64,000 nt of DNA from the NCBI RefSeq assembly GCF_028640845.1, contig NC_080542.1, positions 61,517,064 through 61,581,063 of the forward strand. The letters are read 5' to 3'. Position numbers and translations under genes: made by a program. The stretch's first letter is position 1. The number at the start of each line of letters is the position of its first letter. The notes beneath the pieces were generated by a model that had not been told where the DNA came from, did no database searches, and saw nothing but the letters and a program-made list of their open reading frames with translations. Positions 20,191-30,400 of the stretch are shown one piece after another. The DNA is from Ahaetulla prasina. Lineage: Eukaryota > Chordata > Lepidosauria > Squamata > Colubridae.

Positions 20191-21184
20191 GTCTGAGCTT
20201 GGTGCACTGAGACGAAAGAAATACTCATGTGCGAATGCTTAACTGGCTTGCTTAGCAATGGTAATTGTGGTCCTAATTGTGATTATAGGTTGCAGACTAC
20301 CTGCACTGTTAAGCAGAATGAAAGTATATGTTTAATAGATTGTTATAACGTATCTGTCAGCGTTCCAGAGAAACCCCGTCTTCAAGTAAAGACTCCGATG
20401 CAAACATCTCTCAAAGTTCTTTTACTAGGATTAGCTAAACTGGCACAACTGGGGAAATCTGAATCTGAGAATCTCAGTGAAACACACTCCAAAACCACCA
20501 TCCTAATCCCTCTGCCGATCACATACTCCAATCGCCAACCGGCCCATCTCGAGACATCAATCAGACCACTCCTCCTCCAGATGCAGTCCTGGCCTGACCT
20601 TAACTGGCAGGAAGAATGTTATTATGTCTAATGGCCCCTTTCTACTAATCCCCCCTCCTACTTTCCCACACAGGAGAAAGTGGCAGCGCGGAAGCCTTCG
20701 GCCTAGTATGGTTTCCAAAGCTGACAGTATCTAGTAAATATGTATGTCTAATTTGGCTCTAGTTTTCTCTTTATTCATTTTTAGATAACTTCAAGAACAG
20801 AAACTGATATAGCAAGGTATTCTGCAAGGTAACATAGTGGTCAAACAGCAAAACCTCCTCCTAAAGAGCTCCAATCTTTATGGTCTACTTCCTTATAATA
20901 ATAATAGTGATTGAATTATTAGCTACAAACCATAACTATTAGGGGTACTTAGAGTTAGGATCCAAGGAATTGTAGCTAGTTCTGGGCATAGTTCTAAATG
21001 ATAGTTGGACCTTTCTACAATTTTAGGTCTACTTTTGAAACTTTCATTTTAATATGGAAGTTTGTTGGATAAAAAGCAAAACAAGGCAATCTGCCAGTTC
21101 TTGGCAGACCTAAGGTAACTCTTTATCTAGAATCTGAGTAGTATAAAAGGCATTACTAAAATAATTAAACTGTAATGTGAGCTG
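20191..21184. other. Unclassified, includes one 134-codon open frame
   Basis: The frame 20227-20631 (+) is open for 134 codons and Ser/Leu/Pro-rich, but matches no family I know. The segment 20330-20720 has a composition unlike its AT-rich surroundings and may be part of an LTR or Penelope terminal region. Beyond 20720 it is AT-rich and featureless. Confidence 0.3.
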
Positions 21185-21850
21185 TTAGTTCTTTGCATTT
21201 TTAAGCTTGAGTGTAATACTATTAAAAAGGTATTCTGTGGCACAAATAATTGCCATGCTATTTCTTTTTGTGCTAAAAAATGAAAAAAAATGTAATCTGT
21301 TCATAAATCTTTTTGAAAAAACTAACCTGTCACTTTGCATATCTGCCTGAAAAAGAGTAGCAAACTTAAAAAGACAGATATAGAATCTTAGGGAATATAT
21401 GAAGAGTGTATGTTTGTCTTCTTCCCTCTTATATTGATGTGGTATGGTATGTTTTTGATATACGATTGCTGCTTCAAGGGAAAAATGCACATCAAGAAAA
21501 AACATCCCTGGAGGGAAATTAATTTTAAGGTGACTCAGATAAGGCACTTTGATCCCATCCATCTGCAAGTTAGCTTGTTTTAACCTGTTAATATATGGAT
21601 AGCCAATTTCCATTTTCCTTTCATGTTTGGAAAATAACTCATAGCCCACAACATGTCTCTGTAATTGGGCAAGATTGTTCATTCTTGCTTGCAGGAAGGC
21701 ATCTCTCTGTCTGCTAAATTGAGGTTCCAAAGGGGAGGATATCTCCCCTTTATCTCTTCTTTGTGGGTAAGGGAGGTAAATGATAACAGACCAAATTCTG
21801 GTCAGAAATTTCATTAAGCAATGTATGTGGAGTTGCCAAGCATAGAGCAC
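21185..21850 (-). CDS. Unidentified 221-codon open frame
   Basis: An uninterrupted minus-strand frame starting with ATG in AT-rich DNA, where stops should be frequent. The protein is basic and rich in Phe, Leu, Lys and His (for example RMNNLAQLQRHVVGYELF, HLKINFPPGMFFLDVHF). No domain, signal peptide or repeated unit is evident, and I see no similarity to L1, CR1, Bov-B or LTR proteins. There is no obvious promoter, splice signal or polyadenylation context. It could be chance, a decayed repeat, or an unrecognised exon. Confidence 0.2.
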   Translation of the reverse strand: MLYAWQLHIHCLMKFLTRIWSVIIYLPYPQRRDKGEISSPLEPQFSRQRDAFLQARMNNLAQLQRHVVGYELFSKHERKMEIGYPYINRLKQANLQMDGIKVPYLSHLKINFPPGMFFLDVHFSLEAAIVYQKHTIPHQYKREEDKHTLFIYSLRFYICLFKFATLFQADMQSDRLVFSKRFMNRLHFFSFFSTKRNSMAIICATEYLFNSITLKLKNAKN

Positions 21851-22318
21851 AGGTGTTTCTGTTTCATGCTTTTCTGATTTAGCTGGCTAGGCAAAGCAGT
21901 TAAAATAAAATCAGTTAAAGGCAAATCTTTTAAAGTTAAAAAGGACCAGCTTTGCTAGCTAATGCTAGCATTCAAATTAATGTATTCTAAAGTATCGGTA
22001 TTTATTTTCTGATTCAATGGATGCTCATAAAGGAGATCATCACCTCTCAGGCTAATTAGTTTCACTGCTGAATAATGAAGAAGGATTTGTCTCCCTCATA
22101 ACATTCAATTAGAATTGGCCCTTCTGTAATTTAGATTCATTATTCCATGTCTTGTATTCTGCAATAAGAATTGGCAATTATATTGCCCTTTGGTCATTTT
22201 TCTATATGATTTCTTCAGCCTTTCATTTTAGGATTATTCTTTATGAATCATTTATCTGCCATCCAACATTTAGTTCCCTGTTAATATAGTAACATTTAAT
22301 TCCCTGTAAATTTATGTA
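21851..22318. other. AT-rich stretch, nothing recognised
   Basis: Non-coding, no repeat recognised. Confidence 0.45.
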
Positions 22319-22326
22319 AATATATA

Positions 22327-22680
22327 GGGACGCAGTGGCTCAGGGGTTAGGACGTTGAGCTTGTCGATCGAAAGATCGGCAGCTCAACGGTTCGAATCCC
22401 TAGTGCTGCCATGTAACGGGGTGAGCTCCCATTACTTGTCCCAGCTTTTCCAACCTGGCAGTTTCGAAAGCACGTAAAAATCCAAGTAGAAAAAATAGGG
22501 ACCACCTTTGGTGGGAAGGTAACAGCATTCCATGCGCCTTTGACATTGAGTCATGCCGGCCACATGACCATGGAGACGTCTTCGGACAGTGCTGGCTCTT
22601 CGGCTTTGAAACGGAGATGAGCACCGCCCCCTAGAGTTGGCAATAACTAGCATGTATGTGTGAGGGGAACCTTTAACTTT
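22327..22680 (+). mobile_element. Sauria-type tRNA SINE, full length
   Basis: A tRNA-related head with A box (TGGCTCAGGGGTTAGG, 22336-22351) and B box (GGTTCGAATCC, 22389-22399), the internal RNA polymerase III promoter. The body includes 'ccacatgaccatggag' and 'cggagatgagcaccgcc'. The tail reads GTGAGGGGAACCTTTAACTT, the Bov-B-related end of Sauria SINEs. Short AAATATA repeats on both sides are likely target duplications. Confidence 0.88.
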
Positions 22681-22683
22681 AAA

Positions 22684-23035
22684 TATAGCATAAGGTTATT
22701 AAATATTCATTTTCTGCAGCATATCAACTTAATTATAGATAGGGCTAGCCTTGAAGTCTTATGCTCTATAATCCGGAGTTCTCTGTAGTTATCCAAATGA
22801 CAGTAGAATAGTCTGCATAGGTTAAAGGAAAAATTAATGTGCCTTTTCTTCAAATATGAAAGAGCCAGGTTTTGCTTTCTAAACATATAGTATAATGAGG
22901 CTCTTTTTGTTTAATTACTTTTTGTTTGGAGTTATGTATTATATTTGATAGGAACTTTAGTATTAGCTAAGCAGATCAATTAATTGAACTGTTAGCAGTC
23001 ATTAATACAATAAACAATATAAGCAATGCAACAAC
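22684..23035. other. AT-rich stretch, nothing recognised
   Basis: Non-coding, no repeat recognised. Confidence 0.45.
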
Positions 23036-23039
23036 CACT

Positions 23040-23455
23040 ATCTAGAATAGACAGGCAGAATATCAGAGCACATCCATGAATATCAACTAGCAGTCAAAGG
23101 ACACCTTGAAAAGGCCTTAATCTCACAACCCATGGACAGACTCAACCATAGTTTCCACTGGGAAATCATGAGCATCCCAGATAAGCTAAAAAAAAAAAAA
23201 AGCTAGGAAATTCCTAGAAGCTTCAGCCATCAATAGATACATAGAAATAAAGCAAATCAAATTTAGACACTATTCAAAAGAGACAACAAAACAAAAAGAC
23301 CATAACACATTCTTTCCAGTCTATACCCAGATAATCTAGAATTAACAGGTGGTGAACAATCAAGCAGAAAACAATATCCCAATCAAGGAACGCCATGGAG
23401 AAAAACATACCACCACCAACACTGGCAGGGCAAACAAAGTCCATGCTCATTAACA
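23040..23455 (+). mobile_element. Penelope-like element 3' part (endonuclease region)
   Basis: Broken translations read RIHEHQLAVK, then a DRLNHSFHWEIMSIPD stretch and FLEASAINRYIEIK. This order (EH..A, HxFxW, FLEA..IN.HI) resembles the C-terminal end of Penelope-like elements with a GIY-YIG endonuclease. A poly-A run at 23188-23201 interrupts it. Confidence 0.5.
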
Positions 23456-23462
23456 TTGATAA

Positions 23463-23575
23463 TTTTACTGTATTTTCCTGAAAATAAGACCCAACCAGAG
23501 AACAAGCCCTAGCATATTTTTAGAATGCTCCTAATATAAGCCCTACCCCCAAAACAATCCCCAGTTAAGATTGTC
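23463..23575. mobile_element. DNA-transposon-like repeat end
   Basis: The segment TACTGTATTTTCCTGAAAAT, then 'aagacccaaccagagaac' and 'ataagccctacccccaaaac', is a repeat I recognise from squamates with ends of TACGGTATTTTCCCGAAAAT type. The partner end is not visible. Confidence 0.45.
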
Positions 23576-24085
23576 AGCCCTGGGGGTTGGGGCATGGGCA
23601 TCACAGAAGGCGGTGAGCACGCGGGGATTGATGGTGTCTGGCAGCAGCTGCAGCCTGCCGGCTCTTTGCCCAGCACACTCTGGGGCTGTGCAGGTGAGTC
23701 TGAGTGCTACAGGTGAGCCCTCAAAGAAGCTGGCAGAGGCATGGAGAGCAGCATGCAATCTGGTTTGCTGTCCACGCCGCACGGCAAGCAAAGACACGAG
23801 TGGGCAGCCAGCCACGGGAGGCTCATCCTATGTATGCAGAGGAGCTAGAGGATGACATTGGAGAGTGAGGGCCAAGTGGGCAGGGGCCACAGCATGGCAC
23901 CATCCCTGCCCACCACCTGTCTAGCCTGATCCATTTGGTGGTAGCGCTGCATAATCTCATCAACAACAAGGTTGCCAACAGAGATGCCGAGAAGAAGGAG
24001 AAGGAGGAGAAGGAGAAGGAGGAGAATAAGAAGGGGAGGAAAGATGACAAGGAAAAGGAGAAGGAAAAAAAGATGTGAAGAAAGA
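23576..24085. other. GC-rich block ending in a purine-rich run
   Basis: Much higher GC than its surroundings. Its right part reads as [19 protein letters not shown] on the plus strand, followed by a long Glu/Lys run produced by (GGAGAA)n-type purines (23990-24080). Its left part has short coding-like runs with stops. It could be an internal part of the DNA-transposon-like repeat starting at 23463, or a captured gene fragment. Confidence 0.35.
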
Positions 24086-25018
24086 AGAAGTGGTATTAGT
24101 AACCAGGTTTTCTAATTTAAAAGAATATAAAGAATGATCATACTGATTAACAAAAACAAATATTGGGTATACTCAGCAAACGCAAAATATCATATTTTGA
24201 TGTAGACTATATAACTTAATGAAATTTAATTCTATCTCAGGATAGAATGAGATTATGATTATAATGGATTATTTTTCGGTATTATTAAGTTTTTGATTAT
24301 GCCTTAAGACAGAGGTTCCAAACAGATGTCCCATCCCACTTTTAAAATTTTATTTTTAATCTTGGTAACCAACTCTTTAACTGAAATATGGAGTGCACTT
24401 AACTGAAAATAACCTCATTCAATTTGATATGATTCTGACATGCTGCATATTATAGTTAAATCTGAAGGGCAACGTGGCAGAGCCAAAGTCTATTGATAAG
24501 CCAATCTGTTAGCAAATTACAGAAGTACTGCACTTGGAGTGCCAACTTATCTTTAGTTTTTGAAGGATTTTTTCCCTTCTTGTGTTCTGTCTTCTCTTGT
24601 GTGTTCTGATAATACACAGAATGTATCACTAGAGACAAAAATAAGTATCCTAAGACTATTAGGTTCTATTTTATGTTTTTAAAGCAAATTAAGATGTTCT
24701 GCATTTTAGCTTTCAGGAAACAAACAAAGAAATGTAAGCATGCTATTCTCATTTATTTTCAGAATCCCCCATGATTGTGATACATGATGAAAGAAAATGA
24801 TTGGCCCAAGAACATTTGGTATATTCTGTATCTGTATATGAATCTTTTGCCCAATTTAAACCTAATATCAGTGATCACATGGCACTGATATCTAACTTTT
24901 ATGGGTACAAAATTAATTTAGAAATATAGATACTTCTTGTGGAGCCTACCCATTGCAATCAAAAGTTGTTATGGTAATAAATTGGCTTACCCAAGTGACT
25001 GATCTGATTTCACAATAT
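24086..25018. other. AT-rich stretch, nothing recognised
   Basis: Non-coding, no repeat recognised. Confidence 0.45.
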
Positions 25019-25026
25019 GTTTACAG

Positions 25027-25138
25027 CAGTGGTGACAATTTCTTAACAATTTCTTCCAACAACCAGTTCACTAAACTGCTCAGAAAGCTAACAACCGGTT
25101 CTCCCGAAGTGGTACGAACTGGCTGAATCCCACCACTG
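25027..25138. mobile_element. hAT non-autonomous element, 112 bp
   Basis: The ends CAGTGGTGACAATTTC and GAATCCCACCACTG, with flanks GTTTACAG (25019-25026) and GTTTACGG (25139-25146) matching at 7 of 8 bases. It is the smallest member of the CAGTGGTGGGTT family here. Confidence 0.85.
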
Positions 25139-25374
25139 GTTTACGGCATCGTTGAGTGAATGTGACAGCAAGCACCTCAGTAGTTTAGTGAACCAAGATT
25201 CCTTGAGATAGACTTTCATTGCTTTTGTTATTCAAGTGTCACTACGTATCTTATTAGTGTATTTGCATGGAAGATTATTTTAATAATATGCAGGAAAGAA
25301 AGACTATTTAGATTAGTGCTGGACATCTTATTTTTGTTCCAGGCCAAATAAAGGACCTCCAAAGGGCCACTTGG

Positions 25375-25469
25375 AAGCCTTGTGAGAGCATATGCACCAA
25401 GACAAATTCCTTGTGTGTCCAATCACACTTGGCCAATAAAAAATTCTATTCTATTCTATTCTATTCTAC
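25375..25469 (+). mobile_element. CR1-L3 (Snake1) LINE tail with AATAG microsatellite
   Basis: The segment 'ccttgtgtgtccaatcacac' and 'ttggccaataaaaa' followed by (ATTCT)5 is the 3' end of the snake CR1-L3 LINE, whose tail seeds AATAG repeats in colubroid snakes. A reversed copy lies at 58585-59060. This is strong evidence for the host group. Confidence 0.8.
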
Positions 25470-25549
25470 AGGACTGATTGGTGTGTGTAAAGCTGAAATC
25501 CCTCCCCCCCCATTGTTTTTATAGGGACATCAATTATGTTAGTAATTTA

Positions 25550-25775
25550 TTTAGCTGGAAGGGCCTTTAGAGATTTTATAATCCAAACCCTGCTCAAGCA
25601 GGACTGCCTGTAGCATTCCAGACAAATAACTGTCCAATCTGAAAAATCTCCTGTGATGGAGCATCCCCAACTTCTGGAGACAAGCTGTTCCATTGGTTAA
25701 TTGTTTTCAGTCTCAGGAGATTTCTCCTTAGTTCTAGACTGGATCTCTTTTTGATAAATTTCTAATCATTAAGTT
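25550..25775 (-). mobile_element. CR1 LINE 3' end
   Basis: The minus strand shows the usual CR1 end (plus strand 'ctcaagcaggactgcctg', 'caagctgttccattggttaa', 'gatttctccttagttctag'). It is moderately diverged. Confidence 0.8.
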
Positions 25776-26152
25776 TCTTTTCTTTTTTTATTTTATAGGA
25801 AAACTTACATTTAAAACATCAGTAATTCTTCCGTGTGACGTCTCGGTGTTTTCTTCCTGATTCCATCTTTTGTTATTTCTTCTTTCTTCACTCCAATTTA
25901 AACTATTACCATTTTTTGACAGATACATTATTATAATTTTCTTACATAAGATCTATACCTTTCTTCTAACCAATAATAACATTTATCCCATATCTTAAAA
26001 TATTCTGAATCCTCTCTTTTTTTAATCATCAAAGTTAATCTGTTCATTTCTGCAGTCTAAGAGTTTTCTAATAATTTCTCCTTCCAGGGGTATTTTCTCT
26101 GCTTTCCAATTTTGCACAAAAACAATTCTTGCTGCTGTAATTACATGTATAA

Positions 26153-27006
26153 CAGGGGTTGGTTCCAATTCTTTTTACTACTGGTTCTGTGGGCGTGGCT
26201 TATTTGGTGGGCATGGCTTGGTGGTCATGTGACTGAGTGGGCGTGGCCAACTTGAAGTCACTCAGGGCAAGGTGGGGCGGCACCTTGCTGTGAGTGACAT
26301 CAAGTTGGTCATGCCCACTCAGTCACATGATCAATGCTGCAGAGACAAGGCAATTTCTCCGGGGGACAGCTGGAGCTTTGCCGCCTCCTCTTTTCCTCAG
26401 AGGAGCTGCCTCCAAGGGACACACACACACACACACAACACAACACAACACAACAATGTAAAAACAGTTGCACTTCACCCAAAATGGCCCCTGCAACAAG
26501 CAGGAACCTCACACAGCCACAAAAAGCTCAAAAACCAACTTTCACACTTTACATACACACCCAACACAACACAACACAACAAAACTGACATACACACAAA
26601 AAATGCCACATGCAGCTTTGTGAGATTTTGTGTGTTTGTATAGTTAGAGTGAAACACTACAGAAACACACCAAATCTCAGAAAGCTGCACAAATATTTTA
26701 TTCTTTAATTTAATTTAATTTATATTTTTTAGATCAGGGGTCTCCAACCTTAGTAACTTTAAGATTTGTGGACTTCAACTCCCAGAGTTCCTCAGCCAGC
26801 AAAGCAGTTGCTGACTGAGGAGATGGATTCCAGGCAGGCAGATTCAGTTGCTAGTTGATGCAACTGATGTAAAACAAACCTCTGATGATCAGGGATCCGG
26901 TACGGGGACGTGGCCAGCCAGCCATTACTACTGGTTCTCTGAATGCCAGCAGATTTTTACTACCGGCTCTACAAAACCGAAGCGAACTGGGAGCAACCCA
27001 CCACTG
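26153..27006. mobile_element. hAT non-autonomous element, 854 bp, inside L1
   Basis: The left end is CAGGGGTTGGTTCCAA and the right end GGGAGCAACCCACCACTG. The octamer ATGTATAA occurs on both sides (26145-26152 and 27007-27014), a perfect hAT-type duplication. It contains a compound (AC)n(AACAC)n repeat at 26418-26456 and a second copy near 26561. A stretch near 26735-26870 resembles another hAT-type foldback starting CAGGGGTCTCCAACCTTAG. The element is related in inverted order to 52497-53538. It encodes no transposase, so it needs one in trans. Confidence 0.92.
26418..26456. repeat. (AC)n(AACAC)n microsatellite inside the hAT
   Basis: A run of CA dinucleotides followed by ACAAC pentamers. 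The same kind of repeat recurs at 26561-26582 and, reversed, at 53158-53185. Confidence 0.9.
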
Positions 27007-28439
27007 ATGTATAATCAAATAAATATTTTCTTTACTATTTTTTTCTGGTAGGATCCCCAATAAAAACAACTCCAGTTTTGAATCAATATGCTGTTGGGTC
27101 ATTTCTTCTAACCAACTCTTTATTTTTCCCCAATATTTTTTGGCTGCCAGACATATCCACCACATATGATAATAAGATCCTGGTAACTGATGACATTTTC
27201 AACACTTAGCTGATTTATCTTTAAATATTTTTGCCAGCTATTTGCCATCTATAAAACATTTTATATTGATTTTCTTTATATATGCAGTGGACATTGTTAA
27301 TTTATAATTCCTCTCCCATAGCTGTTGCTATTTGTCTAGGTCTATTGAATATCCAAAATTTTTAGCCCAGGCTATCATAGTTTCCTTTATTTGTTCCTCT
27401 TCTAACTCAATCTCCAATGAGAAGTTATACATTTTTTGATTAATTTGTTCTCCGTTCCTCTCAGAATCCTATCCAGCTCAGTCTTTTCTAAATAAAAACC
27501 ATAGAGTTTAACATATCTTGCTTGAATTTGTATATACATGTACCAATCTAACTCAATCCCCTGTTCTTCCAAATTTTGTTTTTGCTTCAGTTCCCCCATC
27601 TGTTAACAAGACCTTATACCTAACAATATTTCTAAGATTAAAAGTATTTGGATGTATTAAAGCCTCCATTGTTGATAACCATGTTGGAATTTTCACATAG
27701 TATTTTTCTCTGACCTTCTCCCATGCCAATAGCAGTGCATTTCTTATGTAATGTCTATGAAAATACATATGTATCTTGCTTCTCCCATAGGCATTCTATC
27801 CTAGTTGCAAATCATGTCCTTCCAAAGTCAGTAATCTTGTATTCCTTAATTCCACCCATTCTTTCATCCAAGTCAGTGCTGCTGCCTGGTAATATAGTTC
27901 CCAATTTGGCAGTCCAAATTCTTCCCTTAACCCCGTATCCTGTAACATCTTTAGACTAATTCTAGCTTTTTTCCTTTGCCATATTCTTGTTATCTTGTTA
28001 AGATGTTGAAAATAAGTTTTTTTAAGCTTTATCGGTACTGTCTGAAATAGATATAATAGTCTTGGGAATACGTTCATCTTTATAATTGCTATTCTCCCCA
28101 TGAGTGAGAGTTGCAAGTTTTTCCATTTCTCCAAATCCTTCTCAATCTGATCGTTTAGTTTATAATAATTATCTTCTTTTATCGTTACACACATCTTGAT
28201 GTTAAGTATATTCCTAAGTATTTTATTTTTTTCACTACTTGAATATCCAGCCTCTCTTATTATCTCTCTTTTCTGTTTTTCTGTCATATTTTTCACCAGT
28301 ATTTTAGTTTTTTCCTTATTTATTTTTAAGCCAGACATTTTTCCATAAGCTTCTATTTGTTATAATAGTTCAGAACCTGATATAAATGGTTGTTCCAGAA
28401 TAAATATTAGGTCATGCAATGTCAATAAAGTAAACTAAA

Positions 28440-28735
28440 CTAAATTACTTTCTCAAGTTCTTTGGAGAATAATGGTAGCCCATTAAATATTGAAAAACAG
28501 CTATAAGTCATCCCTAGTCCTTCTCTTTGTTAAACTAGACATATTGAGTTCCTGCAGTCATTCATTGTTATGTTTTATTCTTCTGTCCCCTAATCATTTT
28601 ATTGCTCGTCTCTTTATTCTTTACAGAGTCTCAACATCTTTTTTGTATCATGGTGAGCAAACTTGTAAGCAGTATTCCAAGTGTGGTCTTACTAGTGCGG
28701 TAATAATATTTCAAACTCTTTCTCTCTCTGACACA
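28440..28735 (-). mobile_element. CR1 LINE internal fragment
   Basis: The plus strand shows 'ctagtccttctctttgttaa' and 'actagacatattgagttcctg', then 'gtattccaagtgtggtctta'. This is the complement of the CR1 coding stretch MSSLIKRRTRGD and its upstream EYCIQFW region, the same region as 59460-59700 in reverse. A short CA-rich run follows at 28729-28770. Confidence 0.75.
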
Positions 28736-29004
28736 CAAACAGACTCAGACACAGACACACACAGACAACAAATTTAGACTCAGAATTTGAATTGACTATT
28801 CCTTGCTTAGAATTTTTATCAAGTAATAAATGGTTAGGAAGTGCAGTTATTAACTTTACAAATGATCATTAATATGTCATGAAATAATGAAAACTTTTTA
28901 ACCTATTCTGTCAATTCATTCTTATAAGAAGGCATGAGAGCCTCTATCAATTTAATTATTGTAGCAGGGCTCGTAGAAAAATCTATTATTAAATTAATAT
29001 ATTT

Positions 29005-29370
29005 TAATATTTATGTATTTATTAAATTTATTTGCTGCCCATCTCACTTCAAAGCAACTCTGTGTGGCTTACAGGATTAAAAGCATTAATATCATAAATG
29101 ATAAATATTTCTAAAACAATAAAAATTGAAATTACAATGAAAAATAGAATTAAATTTAAAATATGGGGAGGGAGGGAACAGGATGTACAGGTGGGATTTC
29201 CTTAATTCATTAGTCACTTCCAGTAGGTTGCTCACTTATTGGGGGTTCCAAGCCTTCTGGCAGAGCCAGATCAGGAAGGTGAGACCTGATCTGACCTGAT
29301 CTCAGCTCCGGGGCTGGGGGGCGGGTGAGTTAAGCTATTTCAAAGGGCAGATGCCAGGGCAGAGAAGGTC
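29005..29370 (-). mobile_element. L2-type LINE 3' end, old
   Basis: The plus strand has 'atttattaaatttatttgctg', shortened here from the familiar L2 tail, then 'cccatctcacttcaaagc' and 'actctgtgtggcttac'. After that come the reversed coding end 'aagccttctggcagagcc' and 'gggcagagaaggtc'. It is diverged. Confidence 0.55.
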
Positions 29371-30107
29371 GTTTGTTATTATTATTTTTATGTTCAGGCA
29401 GGTAACATATGATTTCTTTATTAACTCCCTCCTTCCATTAAATAAATCCTTATTTCATGAAATTTCAAAGAATTATTTATTAGTTTTAAACTGTGTGGTA
29501 TGTACACGCAGTCTTTTGGATGTGGTTAGTTTCTGAGGTCAAGGTTATAGAAAGTTAAACTTGAAAATTGAGAAAAATAAGCATTTTATAGTGATCTGTT
29601 TCTTTTCTTCTTCTTCTTCGCTATAAAAGATATACTCAATGACTGTTTAACAATTAATTCAGTTCCGAAATTCACCAACGATTTGTAGAATCTGTTAAGA
29701 TCACATCATAGGAAGAAATGAAAAATCTGTTTCCTGATGGCATAGATATCAGGATTTTTCAAGTTGAACAGGAAATAGAAATGTCTGACAGCTTTTTTCG
29801 GTTTCCACAATACTGTTTTGCCAGAAATAAATGACTGGGGAATTTTTTCATCTGCTATAAGTATATACAAGCATAGTGTTATTTTATACCAACTATGCTG
29901 TATATAGAATATAAAAATACATTGTGTGCCAAAGAAAAACATCTAAAAACCTGACCTTTGAATGAGTCATTTTATATTCAAAATCAACTATTTTAAATAG
30001 ATCTGGATGAACTGCCTCCAAAACAGAATCGTGACAACAGGATTGAGTGAATTTATTTTGCGGAAGAGAATATAGAAGAGCTTGTCACAAATAAGATAGT
30101 AGGATTT
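29371..30107. other. AT-rich stretch, nothing recognised
   Basis: Non-coding, no repeat recognised. A short (CTT)n run lies near 29605-29620. Confidence 0.45.
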
Positions 30108-30115
30108 CTCCGAAC

Positions 30116-30392
30116 CAGAAATGGGTTTCAGCAGGTCCTGACCAGGGTTCTGGAGAACTGGTAGAGGAAATTTTGAGTAGTTCAGAGAACTGGTAGTAAA
30201 AATTCTGATTGGTCCCACCCATATCTATTGTCTGCTTCCCAAGTCCCAGCTGATCGGGAGGGAATGGGGATTTTGCAGTATCTTTCCTCTGAAGTGGGGA
30301 GGGAATGGAGATTTTGCAGTATCCTTCCCCTACCACATCCACCAAGCCACAACCACAGAACCGGTAGTAAAAAAATTTGAAACCCACTGCTG
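30116..30392. mobile_element. hAT non-autonomous element, 277 bp
   Basis: The ends CAGAAATGGGTTTCAGC and TGAAACCCACTGCTG with flanks CTCCGAAC (30108-30115) and CTCTGAAC (30393-30400), 7 of 8 equal. The right half contains the family's 'ccacagaaccggtagtaaa'. An internal 50-bp stretch ('gggagggaatggggattttg') is directly duplicated. Confidence 0.85.
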
Positions 30393-30400
30393 CTCTGAAC

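Larger units (their letters stand above)
25776..28345 (-). mobile_element. L1 LINE, 5'-truncated, split by a hAT
   Basis: The minus strand carries the C-terminal half of L1 ORF2. The 180-codon frame 27796-28338 contains LSLMGRIAIIKMNVFPRLLY, then LFQTVPI, the L1 hallmark after the RT domain. Further down, shifted frames encode CWKCHQL and MWWICLAAKKYWGKIKSWLE (about 27060-27200), again typical. The 3' part continues in 25776-26152. A hAT of 854 bp interrupts it at 26153-27006 with an exact 8-bp duplication. The catalytic RT box itself is not included, and several shifts show the copy is inactive. Confidence 0.85.

Noticed and set aside
22336..22399. tRNA gene
   Set aside because: A and B boxes are present, but they are followed by a SINE body and Bov-B-type tail with no intact cloverleaf, so it is a SINE.
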